Source of the DNA: Sympetrum striolatum
Lineage: Eukaryota; Arthropoda; Insecta; Odonata; Libellulidae
Assembly (NCBI GenBank): GCA_947579665.1
Contig: OX388343.1
Span: 87,152,254 to 87,216,253, forward strand
DNA: 64,000 bases
Direction of reading: 5' to 3'
The notes under the pieces are model-generated. The model was not told where the DNA came from and made no database searches. It saw nothing but the letters and a program-made list of their open reading frames with translations. How positions within the stretch are numbered: the stretch's first letter is position 1; each line of letters begins with the position of its first letter. Shown here piece after piece: positions 60,733-64,000 of this stretch. Position numbers and translations under genes: made by a program.

Positions 60733-61397
60733 CATTAAAGTTATCAGGGAATCCTCCGAACTGTCTGAACTCTGGCTTTCAGGTTTCTCTTCAGGCGTTC
60801 CTTTGCCCTCGACCTTAATCTCACCCTCTTCTTCTTCAAACTCTCCAGGCAATTCACCCCACAAAGGATCAAAATCCCACTTTTCTGCTTTGATTTCCCC
60901 CTCTTCCTCACTGTCCTCCTCCATAGTCTGCCACCCAAATGCGATGGATTTCCTAGGAATCTTGATCGAGTGTTTCAACTCCCTCTTCGTCATGAACAAC
61001 TTCCCTGGCTCTTTCTTGCGCTCTAGAATTTCGTTACCTAGAACTGCGAAGAGCTCTCTGTCACTCATGAAGAGGCGGGCGAATTTTTCCCATCCGTTTT
61101 CTCTGTTTAATGCCTCCACTTCTTTCCTCTTTAAGCCACCAAAAAGAGTTGCTGCACGCTTGTCTTTGCACATTACAAGCAGATCGTTGTATCCCAGGAT
61201 CTCATTTTCATCAACTTCCTCTACTTTTGGAGGTGAGTTAGGGATAGCTTCAGTGCCTTCTGGGGTGCTGGAAGGTTGCAAGTCTGCTGAGGATGGAGCC
61301 GGGGATGTGGAGACCTCGCCTTTCGCCTCTGTTCCCTCGACCGTCTCAGGTATTGGAGCAGCATCCACGGTCTCTCTCTTCACTGATTCTAGAAGAC
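60733..61397 (-). CDS. Acidic candidate exon, possibly 5' part of DNAI7
   Basis: An open stretch of about 220 codons on the minus strand looks coding: balanced composition, a folded-looking centre (DLLVMCKDKRAATLFGG, then NGWEKFARLFMSDREL) and acidic flanks (EEDSEEEGEIK). A likely acceptor, a pyrimidine run then TTTAAAG, lies just upstream at about 61398. It can end at donor ATG|GTAACT (60733, phase 0). That fits the phase-0 start of the DNAI7 exon at 55137, which is also acidic. Otherwise it runs to TAG at 60721 as a last exon of another gene. I do not recognise the central sequence, and it does not match the conserved DNAI7 N-terminus that I remember. Confidence 0.55.
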
Positions 61398-61719
61398 CTT
61401 TAAACAGAAAAAAGAAGACATTTTAAACGAACCTAAAATGCATTATATATTATTGGTATTCTTTAACTCCCTGTTGCAGGCCATTATAGAGTTCTGGAAA
61501 TTAGGAAGCGCTTATCATGTACATAAATCTAAGAGGACGTATGTGGGCATAGAAAAGGATTGGCTGATTTTCCCTAACATTGAGGATTAGGGAATTGAGT
61601 GATTTTTTACATAAGTTTGCTTTTTCTTCTGAGCAAATTTATAATGTATATTTTATCAATCTAATCGCTTAAGAGGCGTAAAACTTATTCGATGTTTTAA
61701 TGGAGCAGAATATTCCACT

Positions 61720-63700
61720 CCTAGACAAGTCATTCCCTCCCCTGGACTACAACCTTGTCGTGGTGGAAGGGCTTGCGTGTTCGTATTACCTAAAGAGCTA
61801 GACTTGCTGGAACATAGTTCCTGGTAGGGTCACTCATGCCAGAAATATCAGTAGGTAGGGAAGGAACACGCAGCGTCTGTACTTCAGTGAGGTGGCTGCA
61901 AAGGCGTCTGTTCCCCAGTGGGGCGGCAAAAATGAGTATTGGTGTCACGGTAAAAAAACGCCGTTGAGGAAGGCAACGGTAGATCACCTTGACTATTTAT
62001 CCCTTGATGTGATGTGTAACCATAATAATATTGGTACTGGCAAAGGGACTCAACCTTCTAGGATAAGTGTCATGCCTGGCAGTGATGGGAGTAAGGCAAT
62101 CTTGTCATTCCATGAAACCGTTACACAAGGTTCGACAAGAAAAGAAGAGAGAAGCTGGAAACGAAGGTGGGGACATGGAATGTTAGGACAATGCTCAGAA
62201 AAGGGAATTTGGAAAACGTAAAGTTAGAAATTAAGAGGTCCAACATTAATGTACTAGGGTTATTCGAAGTGCGGTGGAAAGGCGAGGAAGACTTCTGGAG
62301 CGATGATATTTGAGTCATTTTCAGTGTGGAAAGTGCATACTAGTCAGTGGGGAGTAGCTGTAGTGTTAGATAAGAAAGTGGGAGAATCTGTGATAGCCAC
62401 CGAGCTAATAAGCGATCGGGTCACGTCAGTAGAAGTAAAGTCTGAACCAGTAAATACGGTTATAGTTCAGGTGTGCTTGCCCACTAGTGATTACAGTGAA
62501 GATAATGTAGACATGGTTTATGAACAAATAGAGAAGGTTATGGGGAGGGCTAAGGACAACAATAATCTCGTTGTTGAGGGAGACTGAAACGCGGTAGTTG
62601 GGCAAGGCAAAGATGGGAAGAGGTGGAAAAAACTGTTGGGAGGGTCAATAAAACCAAAATTAAGAAATCATGGGTAACTGTAGACATGTTAAATAAAATG
62701 GAGGAAAGAAGGAAATGAAAGAGAGTCAACACCGGGCATGGATGCAGAATGTACAGAGCACTAAACAACTAACTAAGAAGGGAAACAAATAAGGCTAGGG
62801 AACAGTGGTGGAAGGGACAGTGTAATGAAATAGAAGCTGGTTGAAAGCGGGAGGGCCGACTAATGTTTAGTAACTTGAAACCTACAAGGACAAAAATAAA
62901 ATGTGTGGAAGAAGTTGAAGAAGACGATGTAGGACCTGGGTTACTTGATAGTGAAATAGAAAGGGCATTGCGGGATATGAAAGGGAATAAGGCAATGGGG
63001 GTTGACGAGATCCCAGTGGAGTTCCTTAAGAACCAGGGGAAAAAGGTATGAAATTTTTGTATGTTTTAATTAGGAAAATTTATGATGAAGAGCAATGACC
63101 AGAGGATTTTACCAAAATATCTTGATTCCTTTACAGAAAAAGAACAAGGCTACAGAATGACCGCATTATCGTAAAATTAGCCTAATCTCTCACGCGGCAA
63201 AAGTTCTTCTAAGGGTTCTGAATAGACGGGTCGAGGGAAAAATTGATTGGCAAATCGGAGAAGACCTGTTTGATTTTCAAAGAGGGAAAGAAATGAGGGA
63301 AGCAATTGGGGTGATGAGAGTACTTGCGGAACGAAGCCTGGAATTTAAGAGGGATTTATGTGTATGTTTTGTTGTTTTGAAAAGGCTTTCGATAGTGACC
63401 AGTGGCCAAAACTGATGGGGATATTAAAGAAATATGAGTTAGACTGGAAAGATAGACGTTTAATTCAAAATTTCATCAAACAGCTCGCGTAAGGATAGCT
63501 GATGGGGAATCGGATTGGGCTGCTTTGGATTTTGGGGTAAGACAAGGGTGTCCTATATCATTAAAGCTTTTTAATATATTTGCTGATGCACTGGCGCAGC
63601 GAGGGGTGGGGGTGGTTTAGGGCTTCAAACCCTTGGGACTCAAGTCCTATGACTAGCTCTGTATTTTTTTCTGCTGAAGAGTACAAAACCCCAATAATCA
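61720..63700 (+). mobile_element. Decayed LINE (craniofacial-development-protein-2-like endonuclease plus RT)
   Basis: Upstream leader text is followed by an AP-endonuclease region read across frames: GTWNVRTMLRKGNLENVK, LEIKRSNINVLGL, FEVRWKGEEDFW (about 62170-62310), QWGVAVVLDKKVGESV (about 62335) and NNNLVVEGD, then a stop. The reverse transcriptase starts IERALRDMKGNKAMGVDEIP (about 62950) and continues through FEKAFDS (about 63380) to a VRQGCPIS-like motif (about 63540). Several stops and shifts make it dead. Such copies are often annotated as craniofacial development protein 2-like; the clade (RTE-like) is a guess. It ends near 63600-63700. Confidence 0.75.
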
Positions 63701-64000
63701 CGCAAGTCTTACACACACACTGCTAGTCGTGTTTGCTTGATAAAAGTCAGCGTCAGCGAAAGCTTCGCATACCCGTAAATATGGCTCCGATGTCAGCTAA
63801 GGTGATGTTTTCGGTAGCATAGTAGGCCTAGAGCCGACATTGATATAAATAGGACGCTATGATACGAGTGTTTCGCACACAATGTTCAACGCGTACACTT
63901 CTTGAGCCTATCCTTTAGTTAGTATGATTAACGCCATAAGATAAGATTCCCATGAGAAAAATTCGAAAGTGATGATTTGTTTACTCCTCGAAATATACAA
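63701..64000. other. Right edge: nothing seen
   Basis: No coding or repeat signal is recognised apart from a short CA run at about 63711-63720. Confidence 0.4.

Noticed and set aside
60803..61426. 207-codon open frame on the + strand
   Set aside because: Ser-rich shadow of the acidic minus-strand candidate exon, with no recognisable domain.

Overview
The window is nuclear DNA from an animal, most likely an arthropod. It is AT-rich, its genes are split by GT-AG introns of about 0.1 to 8 kb, and it carries arthropod-type repeats (pogo/Tigger, piggyBac, hAT, Penelope and LINE elements, plus a tRNA-related SINE). The innate-immunity gene is an LRR-TIR receptor of Toll type. I cannot name the species from sequence alone. 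No bacterial, viral or CRISPR feature was seen.

Three protein genes were reconstructed exon by exon with matching splice phases. (1) Tripeptidyl-peptidase II (TPP2) lies on the + strand at 1228-25759. It has 23 exons, an uninterrupted 1362-residue frame and an intact Asp/His/Asn/Ser catalytic set. (2) A DNAI7/CASC1-type axonemal dynein-associated protein lies on the - strand, with stop at 33929 and exons traced back to 55137. An acidic candidate exon at 60733-61397 may belong to it. (3) A Toll-like receptor of the single-cysteine-cluster type lies on the - strand at 42945-45994, with two exons and 957 residues. It sits entirely inside an 8.4 kb intron of the DNAI7 gene, on the same strand. 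TPP2 and DNAI7 converge tail to tail across about 8 kb of AT-rich DNA in which I see only one old SINE copy.

Layout: 1-1227 upstream DNA; 1.2-25.8 kb TPP2, whose introns hold a piggyBac MITE, a 1.57 kb pogo-like element, three copies of one inverted-repeat family, a dead Penelope-like element with a hammerhead-like motif, a TA-flanked MITE and a 3.2 kb decayed Tigger transposon; 25.8-33.9 kb intergenic; 33.9-55.1 kb DNAI7, with a tandem repeat block (36.4-38.7 kb), the nested Toll gene (42.9-46.0 kb), a truncated LINE and SINE copies in its introns; 55.1-61.4 kb mostly empty apart from a hAT MITE with a perfect 8 bp target duplication and the candidate exon; 61.7-63.7 kb a decayed LINE.

The most unusual structure is the block at 36.4-38.7 kb. 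It is two head-to-tail units of about 1.13 kb. Each unit is built from diverged modules of about 150-176 bp, and each carries six copies of an invariant GGTTCGA heptamer that fits the RNA polymerase III B box. A stable-looking hairpin ends each unit. It resembles a Helitron-related element that has become a satellite, but the retained B-box-like motif is not explained by that.
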